Shown in pieces: positions 43,613 to 57,142 of a stretch of DNA of 64,000 nucleotides. The stretch is from the NCBI GenBank assembly GCA_029339505.1, contig JAQISU010000071.1, forward strand, positions 1,674,001 through 1,738,000, in the 5' to 3' direction. Both the position numbers and the translations under genes were made by a program. Every line of letters begins with the position of its first letter. Positions within the stretch are counted from its first letter, which is position 1. Source of the DNA: Unio delphinus (Eukaryota; Mollusca; Bivalvia; Unionida; Unionidae). The notes beneath the pieces were generated by a model, which saw nothing but the letters and a program-made list of their open reading frames with translations, had not been told where the DNA came from and searched no databases.

Positions 43613-44559
43613 AGACGACGCGGCGGTAATTGAGTATCCTCGGGTATCACTTGTAAGTGTTCACGTGTAAATCCACGCCGAGGAGCAGTTGAATCTAATC
43701 TATAGATTGCGGGTCTACCCGTAAATTTTTTTATGTTAGATATTTTGTGTGTAGTATCACTCCAAATAGGATGAGTAACTCTTTTTACCACCTTCAAGTT
43801 CACCTGATTCATATAAATATCTCACAATGACATTGCCGAGTATTCGTTGTTTTGAAAAATCATTTCGCGTTTGTACGGGTATATACTTGTTTTGACAGTG
43901 TTAATATGTTTCATATTGATTGTTCGAGTAATTTCATTATTTAGCGCAGCAATCACACCTGTTAATCTCTTGACCCATTCACGAGATCGTTTATCTTCGA
44001 TGAATTCCTTCGCGTATTGATATCCAAATAACCGCTCAGTAAGTGTCCGATTAAATCGTTCAACAATTGCCTGATCACGGTGTATTGCTGTATGTCCTCG
44101 TCGTAACGTGGTATTATGATGCTTCATTGTTGATAACACTACACCCTGAAATTCCTTGCCAGGATCAACCTGCAATAGATTTGGCCACTGCAGAGGACCT
44201 CGTCGATGACTCCTTTCACATGCAGAAGCTACTTCAGCTGATGACTTCGTCGTTAATGGTTCAGCTTTTTTGTATCTACTCGCAACATCAACTATGCAAT
44301 GCGCGTATTTGTATGTGTGTTTATTAACAGTATCATGCGGCAGAAATAATATACCTGCCTGATGAACTTCATTAGGGACGCAAACATTAAAATGTGCGAA
44401 GTTAATTTGTTTAGGCGGTGGTAAATAAATCTGCCATATCGCCTGTTTGGATAACCAATCTGCCGCGGTGGTATTTTTTACTTTTGTGGCGTTAGCGAGT
44501 TTATCGATTGCTGATTTACCCCGCCAGTATCCTCTTGAGGAATAATAAATAGATTCCAT
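43606..44559 (-). pseudogene. Retroviral-type integrase relic
   Basis: Open from 44559 (MESIYYSSRGYWRGK) to the TGA at 43822-43824. It has the triad segments EVHQAGILFL (first Asp replaced by Gly), LQVDPGKEF and IVERFNRTL. The C-terminal domain (43812-43606) follows in the same frame: HPIWS, PAIYRLDSTAPRRGF, DTQLPP. The same TGA and the same off-frame VRYLYESGELEGG segment are present as in copy 1. Loss of the first catalytic Asp would inactivate it. Confidence 0.85.
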
Positions 44560-44572
44560 AATATTAATTACC

Positions 44573-44777
44573 TGCACTCAGCATTAATTTACTTTTGATC
44601 GCTGATTTTATCGACCACAAAGCTAATTTTTCTTTCAAGGATTTATTAGTGATATAATTCAACGCATAAATCAATTTCACATCTGCGATATGTCTATGTT
44701 ACAGATTGCTTCTTTTATAAGCATCAACATGAACATGACAGGCCTTATCAATAGCGTTTATCGGATATTCGAGAGTC
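44573..44777 (-). pseudogene. Phospholipase A2 relic (C-terminal half)
   Basis: The reverse strand reads EYPINAIDKACHVHVDAYKRSNL, matching the catalytic part of the gene at 32232-32755 (His-Asp now His-Val). It then joins unrelated sequence at about 44777, the right break of this element. Confidence 0.7.
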
Positions 44778-45729
44778 CTTATTGATCTTGAAATTGTGTA
44801 ATTCCTCAGCGGTTCAAGAATCTTATTGATGGATTGGCCATTCAGGATTACACGGTCACGAATGCGAATCCAAAGACTAGTTGTTTTAAATCGATCTTTG
44901 TAACGACTAAGTGGCATACCCAGAAAAGCGTTGGCGACATTGTTTGCTTTGAACCCAACGTGACCAAAGAAATGTAACACCGCTATGATTCCGGGAATCA
45001 AATTTGTCAGCGGTTATTGATGATCTTTGCCTGTTGAGTATTTGGCCGGGGTAATGCCCACATGATTGTCGATCTCACCACTACGTCTTTGAATTTTGAA
45101 TTCGGACACTTGTGAGTGTTGGACTTTTCGCACGAACATGCTTATCGGCTGCAGTAGCAGCAGCAGATGCAAGGAAAGGTTTGTGTTCTTCCACAGCACG
45201 AAGACGGTATTATTCATACGAGTCAAAATTTAGCAAGGATTTCGAATTTTCTTGTGCCTCTGGTTATCATAAACCTGCACTCGCGCTCAAATTATGTATG
45301 TTGTTTTACCGTTATGCTTGTCGTTGTTGATGTTGCTGCAGTGGCTACACGTAACAGTAATAGTTGCGGATTCAGCCCAAAGATGTGTCGTCCTATGTGT
45401 ATTTGCTTAGCTGTGGCACTGTAAGTATGGTTATAAGAGGAAGGCGAAGAGTCTTTCTACTGTGAAAATTGTGTATATGCTATTACTTTCTTAAATTTTG
45501 ATATTTTCTGAATCAAAAACTGCTATGACTAGGGACATGGTGGATATTTTATGTATTTTATGTGTTACGGTATCTGCCTGTCTTTGTGCTTTGTCTGTCA
45601 CAAGCGTTTGCGTTTTTAAATTTTGTCTGCAAACTTTATAGTACTCACATTCACATCGACAACGCTTTTAAAGTTGGTTACGTGATTTGACTCCGATTAC
45701 ACATTTCAGGCCTTCACGTTATACAAATG

Positions 45730-45751
45730 GTGTGTGTGTGTGTGTGTGTGT
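45730..45751. repeat. (TG)n microsatellite
   Basis: Short TG tract. Confidence 0.85.
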
Positions 45752-46264
45752 TTCTCTTCCACTCGCTTGTTCCCCCTATCCCGACCATTACCATTCATAT
45801 ATCAAATTGTGTTCTATTCTTCGTAAAGAAACTACCTGTAATCGTGATAAAAGTAATCGGTTAAAAACAGAAGAATAGCTACGTCGCAAAATCTATTTCC
45901 TAAAGATTTGTTCTCCTCAAAAGATAGCGCTAAGTCAGTGACATGAATGGTCTTTTCTATAATAATATTATAATACAACGATTTTTCATCAGATGTGTGG
46001 ACACGTGGTTCACAACTGGTTACACAATAATAAAAACACAGTATTATGGACACCGTGTCCATAACTATAATTTCGTGTCCACAATTTCGCGAAAATGACA
46101 CTCAATAACTCATTTAGTGTACTGTGTATAGAAAATATGTTGGTAAAAAAAAAGCATCAATAGAGGATATTTTTACCTTATTTAGTGTTTATGTGTTGTT
46201 TTAATGATTTTATATGTATGTGTCCATAACCAGGTCCCTAGTCGGATGGTTCACAAGTATAGCA

Positions 46265-46265
<1 letters not shown>

Positions 46266-46306
<41 letters not shown>
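46266..46306. repeat. (TG)n microsatellite
   Basis: About 20 TG units. Confidence 0.9.
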
Positions 46307-48446
46307 TACAATAAATGTAATGGCATATTCTGTCACAGGGTGTATATTTTCCAAGGTTCTTTTACATTTATTGTCTCCTAAAGCCATGGAGATATCTATG
46401 TACATACGTGCAACCGATTATCTAATTAACAAAAGCACTGCTACATTTCAGTTGTACTCCGTTGCCACTTATTTTTGTTTCTGTCAGCCCACTCATGGTT
46501 TACACTGATTTCAAGGCTGGGCGGATAGCGAAACTCACAGAGTCCATTAAGCGACACTAAAAATTAGATCAGATTTTGTCGGAAACAATTACGTACACGT
46601 TTTGGAGATTGCATGCGGAAATTGATCTGCAAACGTGGATAAGATGATTTGCAACCCAGTATCTGACCAATAATCCCATTCTTGAACTCAACGTAACCGT
46701 CAGTGGTGATACTTAAACAACTCGAATACGACCACTATGCAACTATATCAATTTTCTTGAAACGCTGATAAATGGTTTCAGCTTCTTCGCTTTTTGCAAC
46801 AGCTTTATAAAATGGTTTAAGATACTAGCCTATCTCCTCTTCTGTGTCCGTGTATTTATTTTCGTATATACACTGAAAAGAATGAGCTCGGATACCATTC
46901 TTAAATTTAAAGCGTTGAAACACATGTTGCATGTGTCTGCTCTGAAACATGATCGTTTCTGACCACATACCAATGCTACAGGCGCCGTTGTCAAGTTTTC
47001 GTGTTTCCTATCAAGTTGGACTATTTCATGCACGCACGAAATTCTGCAATTTTTATTTAATTGTATTTGCCTACAAAATCTGCATAAGTTCGATGTGTTT
47101 TATTTCTAAGGTCACTGATCAATTTACCAACTTGTCAATTTGCTCTACGTTTGTTTCGGAAAATTCAAACAATATAATCTCCTCTTTAATGAATCTGTAT
47201 GACGCACTAAAACGATACAGCGATCGGACTTGGTGAGTCACGCATTTGCGATACCAATCTTAGAATGTAGTACGCCACCCTTTGTAATTTCCAAATTTCT
47301 TCAATATATTCTGCGAATAAATAAGTTCACTGCAACTTATGATTTGTATACAACGAGCCACTGATAATCGATTTAATATGAGATTATTCACAGGACACGT
47401 ACATTGTTCTCTTTCCACTAGCACAGTATTATCAATTTACATATACCACAGAACCTATATAATAAAATTTAAAATATCATTGCACATCAGAACGGCTATA
47501 GTATTTTATTTGTTCATTGTAGTAGACTTGGTAGCATGCATTTATTGATCGCTACCATAGGCTTGCCGGTCTACTCACATTTGTGTGTGTGTTTCTGTTT
47601 GTCTGTGTGTGTATGTGTATACAAGAGGTTAGTTTCTACAATTTACTGCATACTTGAGTATTACGAATGTGGGCTTTTGCCTTTTTCGCTACCTTAAGGT
47701 GACATGTACAGCCGTTCTAGACTCTAACCCTTGTACCCCTGTCACTGGCTCACTCGCATCATGTATGTGCCTACACCTGGAGGTTCTACCTATAGCGGAT
47801 ACAAAAAAGTGAACCACAGACAACGGCCGTCATAAGGCATAACTATGACTTGGGAATTAGAGGAGGGGTGTCCTGGGACTCTGAGAGTAGCAAATATGAT
47901 AAAGGCGGCAGTTTCGTACTACTCTCGTTCTCTCGGAAGCGGACATCTTCTATTACGAATCTTGAGTCAGCACTTTAGGCCGGCGACACATAATACACAA
48001 TACGAAGCGAACGTTAGGTGACAGGGGACAGTTTCAAAAATTCGTATCGCAAATTTCTTCACTTAAAACATATGCGCGACTTTTTGAGCTATTATTTTGT
48101 AATAATTAAAGATCTGGATATATTTATGATTTTAGTCTTAACTACTTGTGTTCTTGTTCAAACTGATGCGAAGCATATACACCTCATATAGTCATGCACA
48201 TTATGTAGCCAGTGAAATACCAACAATTGGCTAGGAGGCAGAGCTAGCTACGTGCATCACGTGTTTGCTTACCGGTATACTGGTACAACTTGCGCAAGTC
48301 CATGTGGGTGGAGCTTAAGGTGTAGGGAACATTGTATTCAGAAATAAACAACAACACTAGATGTGCTGGGGAGATTATGTATGATTTGCACTTTCTGATA
48401 GGCTTAACATTGTTGAGCCTCTAGGAAACATGTGATTTTTTAAAAA

Positions 48447-48555
48447 ATTCCTATCGAGATCATATTTTGTATTTTTATGGGTTTTTTTAATAATGTGGTA
48501 AATATGACTGAAAATGTGTCTGTTGTGACTAGATAACTCATATCTATGTCTAGTT
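48447..48555 (+). repeat. Dispersed repeat, copy A
   Basis: About 105 bp (gatcatattttg...tgactgaaaatgtgtctgttgtgacta...tctagt), also found with modest divergence at 51750-51851 in the same orientation. Confidence 0.7.
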
Positions 48556-49857
48556 TACAGCAGAGTTATCTCTCTTAAATGAAATGGAGTACCTGGTTCT
48601 GTCATTTTCAAACTGACAATCTAACACTGCTCTCTAGAAACTTGTGTGACTTGCACGCTAAAGTACGATACAACATATATTTATTTCCCCAAACATTAGC
48701 ATTGAGGTCTATGGAAAACAATCGGTACCTTGATACCTTATACTTTAAGTTATACCTCCAGCAGGACATGAAAGTGCAGTAGACACGTTGGTTCAAGGCA
48801 CGTAGAATATCTATATAAAAAAAACTTCCTGATGACTATTGTCTTGAATTGCATCAGGTTATTAGATATACGATGTTTTTCTTCTTCAAAATTATCACCA
48901 TGGGAAAGGGTTTGTGATTGCACTGTGAGTATTACGTGTTCTCAAAAGTGGCCATCGGAGATGACAAATGCATATACAAATTTGGGTATGGGGTGTATGA
49001 ACGTTTTATTCTATGAATTTCCAATGACTTGTCATATCAGGTGAATTATATTCTTATGGTTTGCTTTATAATACCTATCCAGACATATAGGCCTTTTTGA
49101 CCTGAATCGTGTATGTTATCTTTAATGAATTTTATATTAAGCAAGTGCAGGCAACATAACATTTGTGCATACAAACAGCCCCTCGCACCCTTAATATATT
49201 CCGTTTCTTAATGATCGAGATTTCAATAACGTTGGCAAAGGTAAAAATTAGTGTAAAATAGTGACATTTGTTAAATAGACAAGCTGAATCAAGCGAGAAA
49301 ACAGAGATGAACTAAATCTAAATGAAGTAGACCATAAACAAACAGACCGAAGTAAAACCTAATTAATTGAAATTATTTCAGAGAAAAGGAATTCTATTAG
49401 GAAGAATAGCTTAGAACATATGAATTAAATGTTACGTTTCAGAATTATATCGATAATGCTGATCAAAAATATAAATGGAATGTTAGCTTTAAGACAAATA
49501 TCATAATACATCTTCCAAATTGTATTTGGGTCTTATGTACTGTACATATAAATGAGGCCTTAACAACATAAAGTTCGCAACATTGGTATTTTTCTAGATC
49601 GAAGTGTTTTGTTGTATGTATATTGATGAGATCTGAAATATCACTTTTGCCAATTTGTGGTATCGCAATCGTATATGGTAACCATAGGGCATATAACTTC
49701 GAAGTTTGTATGTGTTCAGACAGAGGTTTAGAAGATGTGATAATTGAAAGACGGACGTCCGGAAAGATGGAGAGTATCAAAACATATGTGCAGCATTTTT
49801 AAATGGGGTGGTGCATGACGATAGTTATGTATGTGTATCAGATGGTCTTCACACGCA

Positions 49858-49858
49858 G

Positions 49859-49893
<35 letters not shown>
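49858..49893. repeat. (CA)n microsatellite
   Basis: Uninterrupted CA tract. Confidence 0.9.
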
Positions 49894-49895
<2 letters not shown>

Positions 49896-50489
49896 ACTTA
49901 CCTGTAAAAGAAATCTCGTTAAGTTTCAACATTTTTGGTCTCCGTCAAACGCCCGCAAACACCCATACATCTGTAAGCAATCAAAATAAATGTTAATTGT
50001 GACGTAAAGTCTTCCTGCATCTAGAAATCGGTCAGCATTTTACATTTCGGGTTATGTCAATCACTCTCTGGATAACTTCCTTACATGCTTGTTATACATG
50101 AAAATAGTACCAGTTAACTCCCTTACATTGAAATTTCTGGCATATTATGTACTGGCTACACTGAAATATAAATAGTACACTCGCATCATTTTCTATAATA
50201 CATAATGGAAATTTGACACCAATGTTTATTTTTAGATATTTTTTACGTCGATTGTAAGAGGAACAAAATTAGCTATATCATAGATGAGCAATCACATGTC
50301 AAGTCAAGACATATATTTTTAAAATTATCAAAATCGTAAAACTCGATTTTTAATGAATTTCTTTCATTACCAATTATTTCAAGAAGCTATTATTAGAATA
50401 ACATCAAACGTATTCTGCATCAAGACAGCATAGATGCATGCACTCAGGTTTTCCACAAACCAACATTCATGGGTAAGTAGGAATTGAAC

Positions 50490-50491
<2 letters not shown>

Positions 50492-50540
<49 letters not shown>
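50492..50540. repeat. (AG)n microsatellite followed by a G-run
   Basis: About 20 AG units ending in ggggggggg. Confidence 0.9.
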
Positions 50541-50542
<2 letters not shown>

Positions 50543-51507
50543 CAGCCAAAAAAATTGTTTGTATGGCTTTTATCATAAAGAATGCAACGTCGACAAATTA
50601 TTGATTCGAGCAAACAAGTTAACTAACACTAACTTAGTGCATACATAAAACTATGAAACTAATTCAGCGATCTTGTCTTTTCTAATATTGTCACATATAA
50701 AAATTCCTAGTTATAAGTTCGTTCGGACTCCAAGTTTTATATTTAATATTTGAACATTTTCTTGTTCTGACAAACTTATTACGTAGGGAAGGTATCTGTG
50801 TGTCCGACTTCCTGTGGGTTATTAAAGAGGTTTTAATGGGGAAATGCGTTAATTCTGTTCCTGGTAATATTAATTCTATTCCTGGTAGCTTCTCGAACTA
50901 ATCAGATGACATTGTGGGTTTATGTCACAGAATGTCGGGAATAAAGTGGTAGTTTTAAAGTTAAACTATTAAGCACACAAGCCCAATTTTAATAATAATG
51001 ACACTGATGATTGATACGTCTTCCTCTTGAAATGCAGAACTTGTATAAAACCACAAAAATGTCTTGGCTATTTTCACTTGATGGTTGAGTATATATATAG
51101 AATGTAACGTGAACTGAAAACAATGGAATAATGCTGAAAAAAAACAGGAAGTGATGCTTAGCAAAAATCGAAGTACAGTTTTCTTTAGCGGACACACTAT
51201 TTAGACGATCAAATGTGAACCAATCACGAGTGAGTTTGTATAGTACTGTTGCTATCTTCTAGAATCGTATATAGCTTGAATAAATAGACAAGTGTTTATA
51301 AAGGATATAATTAGTCATTCCTATGTCTTCTACAATAACATTTTATTAGGTCTTGACCTCTGTAAATAATACATGCAAAACTAAAGCGCACGCAAAGAAA
51401 CGTTGTAGAGAATAAACTTTAAGCCGAGAAGTATCTGTACGACATATAGTCACCCTTTTATCCGTTTGAAAGAATTGTGCAAGTACGAAAGGGTAACATA
51501 ATCTATC

Positions 51508-51508
<1 letters not shown>

Positions 51509-51559
<51 letters not shown>

Positions 51560-51568
51560 CATACATAA

Positions 51569-51626
<58 letters not shown>

Positions 51627-51639
51627 ATATATCTATATA

Positions 51640-51710
<71 letters not shown>
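51509..51710. repeat. Compound (CA)n-(TA)n microsatellite
   Basis: A CA tract (51510-51556) followed by about 140 bp of TA repeats with three CTATAT interruptions. A likely fragile or polymorphic site. Confidence 0.9.
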
Positions 51711-51714
<4 letters not shown>

Positions 51715-51749
51715 GGGAAAGATGTGAATTTATTTTATATCCGATCTAG

Positions 51750-51851
51750 AAGATCATATTTTGCATTTTTTCAGATTTTTTTAAAAAGTAAGGTACGCAT
51801 GACTGAAAATGTTTATGTTGTGACTATATAACTCTTATCCCTGTCTAGTAG
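51750..51851 (+). repeat. Dispersed repeat, copy B
   Basis: Partner of 48447-48555: gatcatattttgcattttt...catgactgaaaatgtttatgttgtgactatataactcttatccctgtctagt. Confidence 0.7.
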
Positions 51852-51909
51852 TCATATTTGGGTTTCCTCCTTTCTGGGTTGGAATGAATGATATGCAGAT
51901 GTTGGGGTC

Positions 51910-52290
51910 CTTCAGTTGTTCAAAGTTTCATTTGAGCCTGATGTTCTTTGGCTTGTTAATTTTCTTCAGCCTCACTCAGAATTTCATAATCACGAGGTAG
52001 TGATCACTCCTAACATCAACACCTGGAAACGTCCTTGTTTTTGCTCTATTGATGCCAGATCTATAACTGTTTTGAACCAGTATGTAGTCGATCTGGTTAT
52101 GATGGGTTCCATTTTGTGTGTGCCATGTCCAACATTATGAAGCGTTATGTTGGCCGAGGGTGTTGGCTAGTACCAAGTTGTTGTATCTTGCGACGTCGAG
52201 TAGCCGTCTCCTTATTTTATTGATAAGCTCATTGCACGAAGGTCTACAATGATCTTCCTAGTCTTTAAGAACATCGCTGCCACTTTGGCA
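51910..52290 (-). mobile_element. RTE-type LINE endonuclease-domain fragment
   Basis: The reverse strand encodes the end of an apurinic-type endonuclease domain: QIDYILVQNSYRSGI, KTRTFPGVDVRSDHYLVIMKF and VRLKKINKPKN, with a frame change and a stop. The SDH motif is the catalytic Ser-Asp-His of this family. It abuts the gypsy remnant at about 52340. Fragment only. Confidence 0.7.
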
Positions 52291-52349
52291 TTACAGTCTC
52301 ATTGGTTGACGAGGATGCCTTTGTTCTGACCATGTTTATAATACCTGGG

Positions 52350-53155
52350 AGATAGATACACCGTTTAAAAGAGTGGCAGTAGATATTTAGGACCAATACA
52401 ACCAGTTACCGAAAGAAAGAATAGGTATATTCTTACTCTTGTTGATTACGCGACCAGATACCTCGAAGATGTAGCGTTACCAACTATTGAAACGGAAAGG
52501 GTAGCTGAAGCATTAGTAGATATCTTCAATAGGGTAGAGATGCCAGAAGAAATCCTCGCAGATTGTGGTGCCCAATTCACCTCTGACCTCATGGGTGAAA
52601 TAAGTAGGCTGTTGTCCATCAAACAGCTAAATTCTACCCCATACCATCCGATGTGCAATGGACTGGTAGAGAAGTTTAATGGTACCCTGAAAAACATGCT
52701 ACGAAAGATGTGCGCGGAACGTCCGCAAGACTGGGACCGTTATTTGAACGCTGTTCTGTTCGCGTACCGCGAAGTACCGCAGGAAAGTTTAGGGTTTTCA
52801 CCCTTCGAACTGTTGTACGGAAGAACAGTTCGAGGCCCGATACGGATACTACGCGAACTATGGACGGGTGATGTCGCGAACGAGGAATTAAAAACTACTT
52901 ACCAGTACGTGTTAGATCTGCAAGATAAACTAGAGAGTACATGCCAGATGGCACGTGACGAATTAATGAAACCGGGGCGCAGATATGCCAAATATTATAA
53001 CTGCAAAGCGCGAAATAGGAAATTTCTTGTAGGAGATCAGGTTCTATTGCTTCTTCCAACTAGCACAAATAAGTTATTAGTCCAGTGGAAAGGTCCCTAT
53101 GAAGTTAAAGAGGTCAAAGGTGACATGGACTATATAATTGACCATAGACGGTAAT
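52350..53155 (+). pseudogene. Ty3/gypsy integrase (C-terminal part of Pol)
   Basis: The reading begins RVAVDI-stop-GPI, the first catalytic Asp region of an rve integrase, with a nonsense codon. From 52540 it is open for 204 codons: second Asp in EEILADCGAQF, then TPYHPMCNGLVEKFNGTLKNML with the catalytic Glu, AVLFAYREVPQESLGFSPFELLYGR, and a GPF/Y-like QWKGPYEVKE near the end. These are standard Ty3/gypsy features. gag, protease and RT are missing upstream. It is followed after 250 bp by a polypurine tract and LTR. Dead element, 5'-truncated. Confidence 0.85.
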
Positions 53156-53412
53156 TTAAAGACATTCCATGCTAACATGCTTAAGTTGTACATCAAGAGA
53201 CAGAGCGACAATGTTGAAAAGGGGAGTTGAAAATATAGGGGCAGACTACTTGAGTAGGGCATGATTGAAAATTTGTATAAATTTACCCAATATTAAAAAT
53301 CCAGATTGTAGTATAACCAGTGTAAATATTGTATGATATCATCAGTAGTTATTTTTCTTCTGTTCTGTGTAAGTTTTAAAAATGTGTACATATTTATTCT
53401 TAGAGGGGGTAT

Positions 53413-54860
53413 TGTCACAGAATTAGGCGAAAAATAAATTTATTTCTTCTTGGATACAAACTAATTTCACCATTTTTATTTCGTCGTACATGCGTTACCT
53501 GGGGTGAATAAGTGTTTTTCAAGGTAAGCGACGTGTAGCGACTTGCATGTACCTGGCTGGAAATCACTTGAAATCAGGAACATTATAATCACGGGGTGCA
53601 CAGGAATTTTGCCCTGAATTCTGCTCACCTATTTGGGGACATATAAAGCAGAAAATTTCTAAAAAGATTACGAGTCAAAAGTATCTTGTCAAAGGAGAGA
53701 TAGATAACTCGTCATTTTCTTTCTCAAGCCAAAGTGGTGAGTGTTAAATTTGTATATCATTTTATTGTGAATTTTATTCAGTTTAACATTTCATGTAATG
53801 ATGCCTTTATTACATTGCAGATTTAAACCGTTGAATATTTGGAATTACTAGTCACTATTAGACTTTAAATGCAATAGCGTAATCTAAATTTTAGATTGTT
53901 TAAGAAACTACTATTATTAGTTTGGTTTCTTTATTGTAGTTGATTGTGCCATTTGATTGTGCCGTGATTGTGCTGTTTGATTGTGCCATTTTATTGTGCA
54001 ATTAAAGTGAGGTGTCTGACTGTCTGTCTGTCAGACTGTCTGTCCGTCTACGTTTGTATCTGGCGTGAACAGGAGGTCATGATGTCTGAGGATATCTGTC
54101 GAGATGTGTAAATATCCGGAACTATCTAGAAGTCTAAATGTCCGCGTGTCCGGAGCTGTCTAGAGGTGTAAACGTCTGGGGTAGCATCTAAGTGTTTGGG
54201 ACCGGTGGTTCTAATAGGTGCTGTATGCTGTCTGTACGATAGTGTGACGTATAACTGTAGTGGATCCGTGAAGGGCAAGCGGCCGATAAAAGTAACTGTA
54301 GTGGATCCGTGAAGGGCAAGCGGCCGATAAAAGTATTGGGTCAACCCTAGGTATTCGGAGAAGCTGTGCGGCGATTCAACAGTTGGTGAATCGTACGGTT
54401 GTACAGGGTCGAGACGCATGTGTGTGTTTCAATTGTGGTTACAATTGAATGCATTGATATTCTTACACGGTGTTACTTTGAATCTCGGTAGTATTCCAAG
54501 GAATTACATGAATCTCAAGAACAGTTCGAAACTTGACTTAATACATATAGATGTTTGTACTTGTTATCGCAATTCATACGTGCGATAATATAATTTTTGT
54601 AAAGGTTCCCTTTTTATTTGAAACATTTGTGCAGTCCAGAAGGTTTCATGGATCTGTGTTCATTTTGAATTAATATTTAATTTTATTTTCAAATTGTGAA
54701 TGGTTGTGAAGTGTGATTGTGGGTTGAACGCATGAGTTATTGTGTTGATACATCATTATTTTTCATTAATAATTTATTTCATAAATTTACATCATCTTTC
54801 ACACATTGTGTTTGAGTTGTTCATTTGATCCACCACCTACTCGGTAACAATTCTGTTACA
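53413..54860 (+). repeat. Long terminal repeat of the gypsy element, 1448 bp
   Basis: Begins TGTCACAGAATT directly after the purine tract agaggggg (53402-53409). It ends AATTCTGTTACA, giving a 12-bp inverted terminus with one mismatch. Contains the 41-bp tandem duplication at 54253-54334. Downstream gtgagttggtacctgag may be host DNA or a primer-binding-site region if another copy followed; not resolved. Confidence 0.75.
54253..54334. repeat. Perfect 41-bp tandem duplication inside the LTR
   Basis: The unit aactgtagtggatccgtgaag...aaaagt occurs at 54253-54293 and again at 54294-54334 without differences. Confidence 0.95.
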
Positions 54861-57142
54861 GTGAGTTGGTACCTGAGACATATCGACACTCGTTTAGAAA
54901 CTACGAAAATGAAACTGGACAAACCATGTAGAATTTGCAAGAGAAACGGAGCAGTTATTTGATTGGTGGTGCTTAGTAAAGAAAGCTGGTCAAGATTATG
55001 AAACTCTCAGACAACTTGTATTAGTTGAAGAGTTCCAGAATTTCGCCCTAGTGACCTACCGACGTACCTTGATGAGAATAATGTCGAAATGTTATAAAAT
55101 GCTGCTCGTACAAGTACGAGTATTCCTTAGCTCATACAGTTTCTTTAGTCTCTAATTTTTCCACTCACTAAAAATCGTATAAGAAAAGGTATTTACCAGC
55201 ATATTGTCCGCTCGACAGTGGCAGCTTTTTGAAAGTGTAGATGTGCGCGACGTTTACGTAACCACAGGGTGTAGTAATTGTATTTCCACAAATAATAATT
55301 ATATTTCAAGAAATTATGAACATATCTTTAAGCTGACTAAATTTTGCCATGCAAACATTCTTTCACATAAATGTTACAGCTATTATTATTGACCATTAAC
55401 ACATACACTTTAGTGCGACAATCGGTGTAACTGTAATTTAAGCATGGGGTATATAAATTGCTAATCCATCTCTACTCCCAAACTCTAAAGCGTCTTTTGC
55501 GATGCTACTAGATATTAGAAACTAACATTGCGGGCGGCGGTAGCAAGCATTTTGCTTGTTTTGCATGTTTCTTGCACTACGTTTTACCAAGAATAACAGT
55601 CTTGTATAACGGAGCAAAGTACAAAATTCCATTCTTTTTTGTCGACTATCAGGGTCAAAAGAATGTACTAGTAGTCACATATGACTCTATGGCATTATGT
55701 ACCAATGTCGACTGTCTGATATCCGAAGGTAAATTAGTCTATAGAAACGTTCTGACAAAGGCATTTAATAAATAGCGGGTGAGAGTTACAGAGCATGGAC
55801 TAATAGATAATAGATAACATTAAAGCAACTTTAGCGACTGCTAGAAATGACCGTATGCAGCATATTACTGCCATCTTTCATGCCGGTCTAGATTTGTGGA
55901 GGAAACCTGGGAGCCAGAGGTGTATGTCAATGTTTGTAGTGCTGCGAGAAACAAACAGGAACGAGGAGCCGGATATATCCCGCTGACTACATGGTTCTTT
56001 CGAATCCACCACCTTCAAAAGTAAGCTGTTGGCTTATGGACGACTGTAAGTTAATACAGTTTCAATAAGATTTTTATTTTCAAGCGAATTTAATGTTGTA
56101 TTAGAATTACTGAATAAATGCATGCATTTTGCAATGGATAACGTACCACCTCCCCCACCCTCTTTACCCAAATGTTGTCTTTGTAAACTAATTCGCGTAT
56201 TTGTATTTTCCTTAACTTGCTTGTATCTGCATACATGTTATTGACTTACACAATCCCATTAACATCTAACTGACAATGAAAATTAAAACGAATGCTCCTT
56301 GAATTTAATACAAAAGTTATACGACAGGTCTGTAAAATATGTTGTTTTTATTTACAAAAACGTTCCAAAGAAATAACCCAGCACAAATAAACAAAGTTCA
56401 AATGACCTACTTTTTTTAATCCCTTAACTTATGAATTATAGGTTATTCCGTCTATAAAAGCATTATCCAATGACAAATTGAAAAAAAAAACTGTTATTTG
56501 AGTCAGATGTGTCTTGCAAAACCCGGCATCTCACCTGGTTATGTGCAATTTTCTATCCTAGTATAAAGTAGTGTAGCACACAACTTTAATTAGTGACACC
56601 AATGTATCAAAGTTCATTTGAGAAAAAATGAAAAACGATATAAGAATGCACTACACCATTAGCACGTTTTGATCACAAATTACTTATAATAAAACAAGAT
56701 TTTTAAACGCTCCCTTGAAGTACGAAACTAATTACTAAAGAAAAGAGACAAAATGTAATTAATAATAAGTGATTTATGACGAAACATTGCCAAGAATTAA
56801 CGAATTCTTGTATTCATTTCTTATGTCTCAATTGTGACTGCAGCATCGTAGTGAACGTCAACGTTATGTGGTATATAGTGTTGTGCTAAACTGTTTACAT
56901 GCTAGGTATGGGGATACGTCATTACACGTTATCAGTGTATGTGGTACGAGCATCACAGCAGTATTAGTTTATTGGATCTCGAGCCTGGTTAGAACAGCCA
57001 AAGCGGGCGTTGAGAGAGTTGTGTGTCAAAATATATTTCTTCCGGTACCAGTACCTTCAGCACCTTTCTTTCCGTATCACGTCGGGGATTTTACACAGAG
57101 ACACAAAAAAGAATTGGATACTTTTTATACTACAGCAGAAAT
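54861..57142. other. Unassigned DNA
   Basis: AT-rich. Open frame 55572-55775 (67 codons, FFFVDYQGQKNVLVVTYDSMA) reads like protein but is not recognised. Nothing else is supported. Confidence 0.35.

Larger units (their letters stand above)
34765..44775. mobile_element. Second, decayed and rearranged Polinton relative
   Basis: Homologous gene by gene to the element at 18175 but with the virion block on the plus strand: capsid, pX-like, protease, fibre, membrane protein, penton-like. It runs into the replication block in the same orientation as in element 1. It is truncated on the left inside the capsid gene (about 34770) and on the right inside the PLA2 gene (about 44775). No terminal repeats or target duplication were found, and the ATPase is absent. 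All genes carry stops or frameshifts. It could be one element with an internal inversion or two abutting fragments. Confidence 0.85.
44778..51909. other. Long gene-less stretch with microsatellites
   Basis: About 7 kb without a supported gene. It contains several simple repeats (listed separately) and one member of a dispersed repeat pair. Open frames such as 45112-45330 and 46949-47236 have no recognisable motifs and composition typical of chance frames. Confidence 0.45.

Noticed and set aside
45112..45424. Ala/Cys-rich secreted protein candidate
   Set aside because: Two overlapping frames of equal quality, no signal peptide or conserved pattern; treated as chance.
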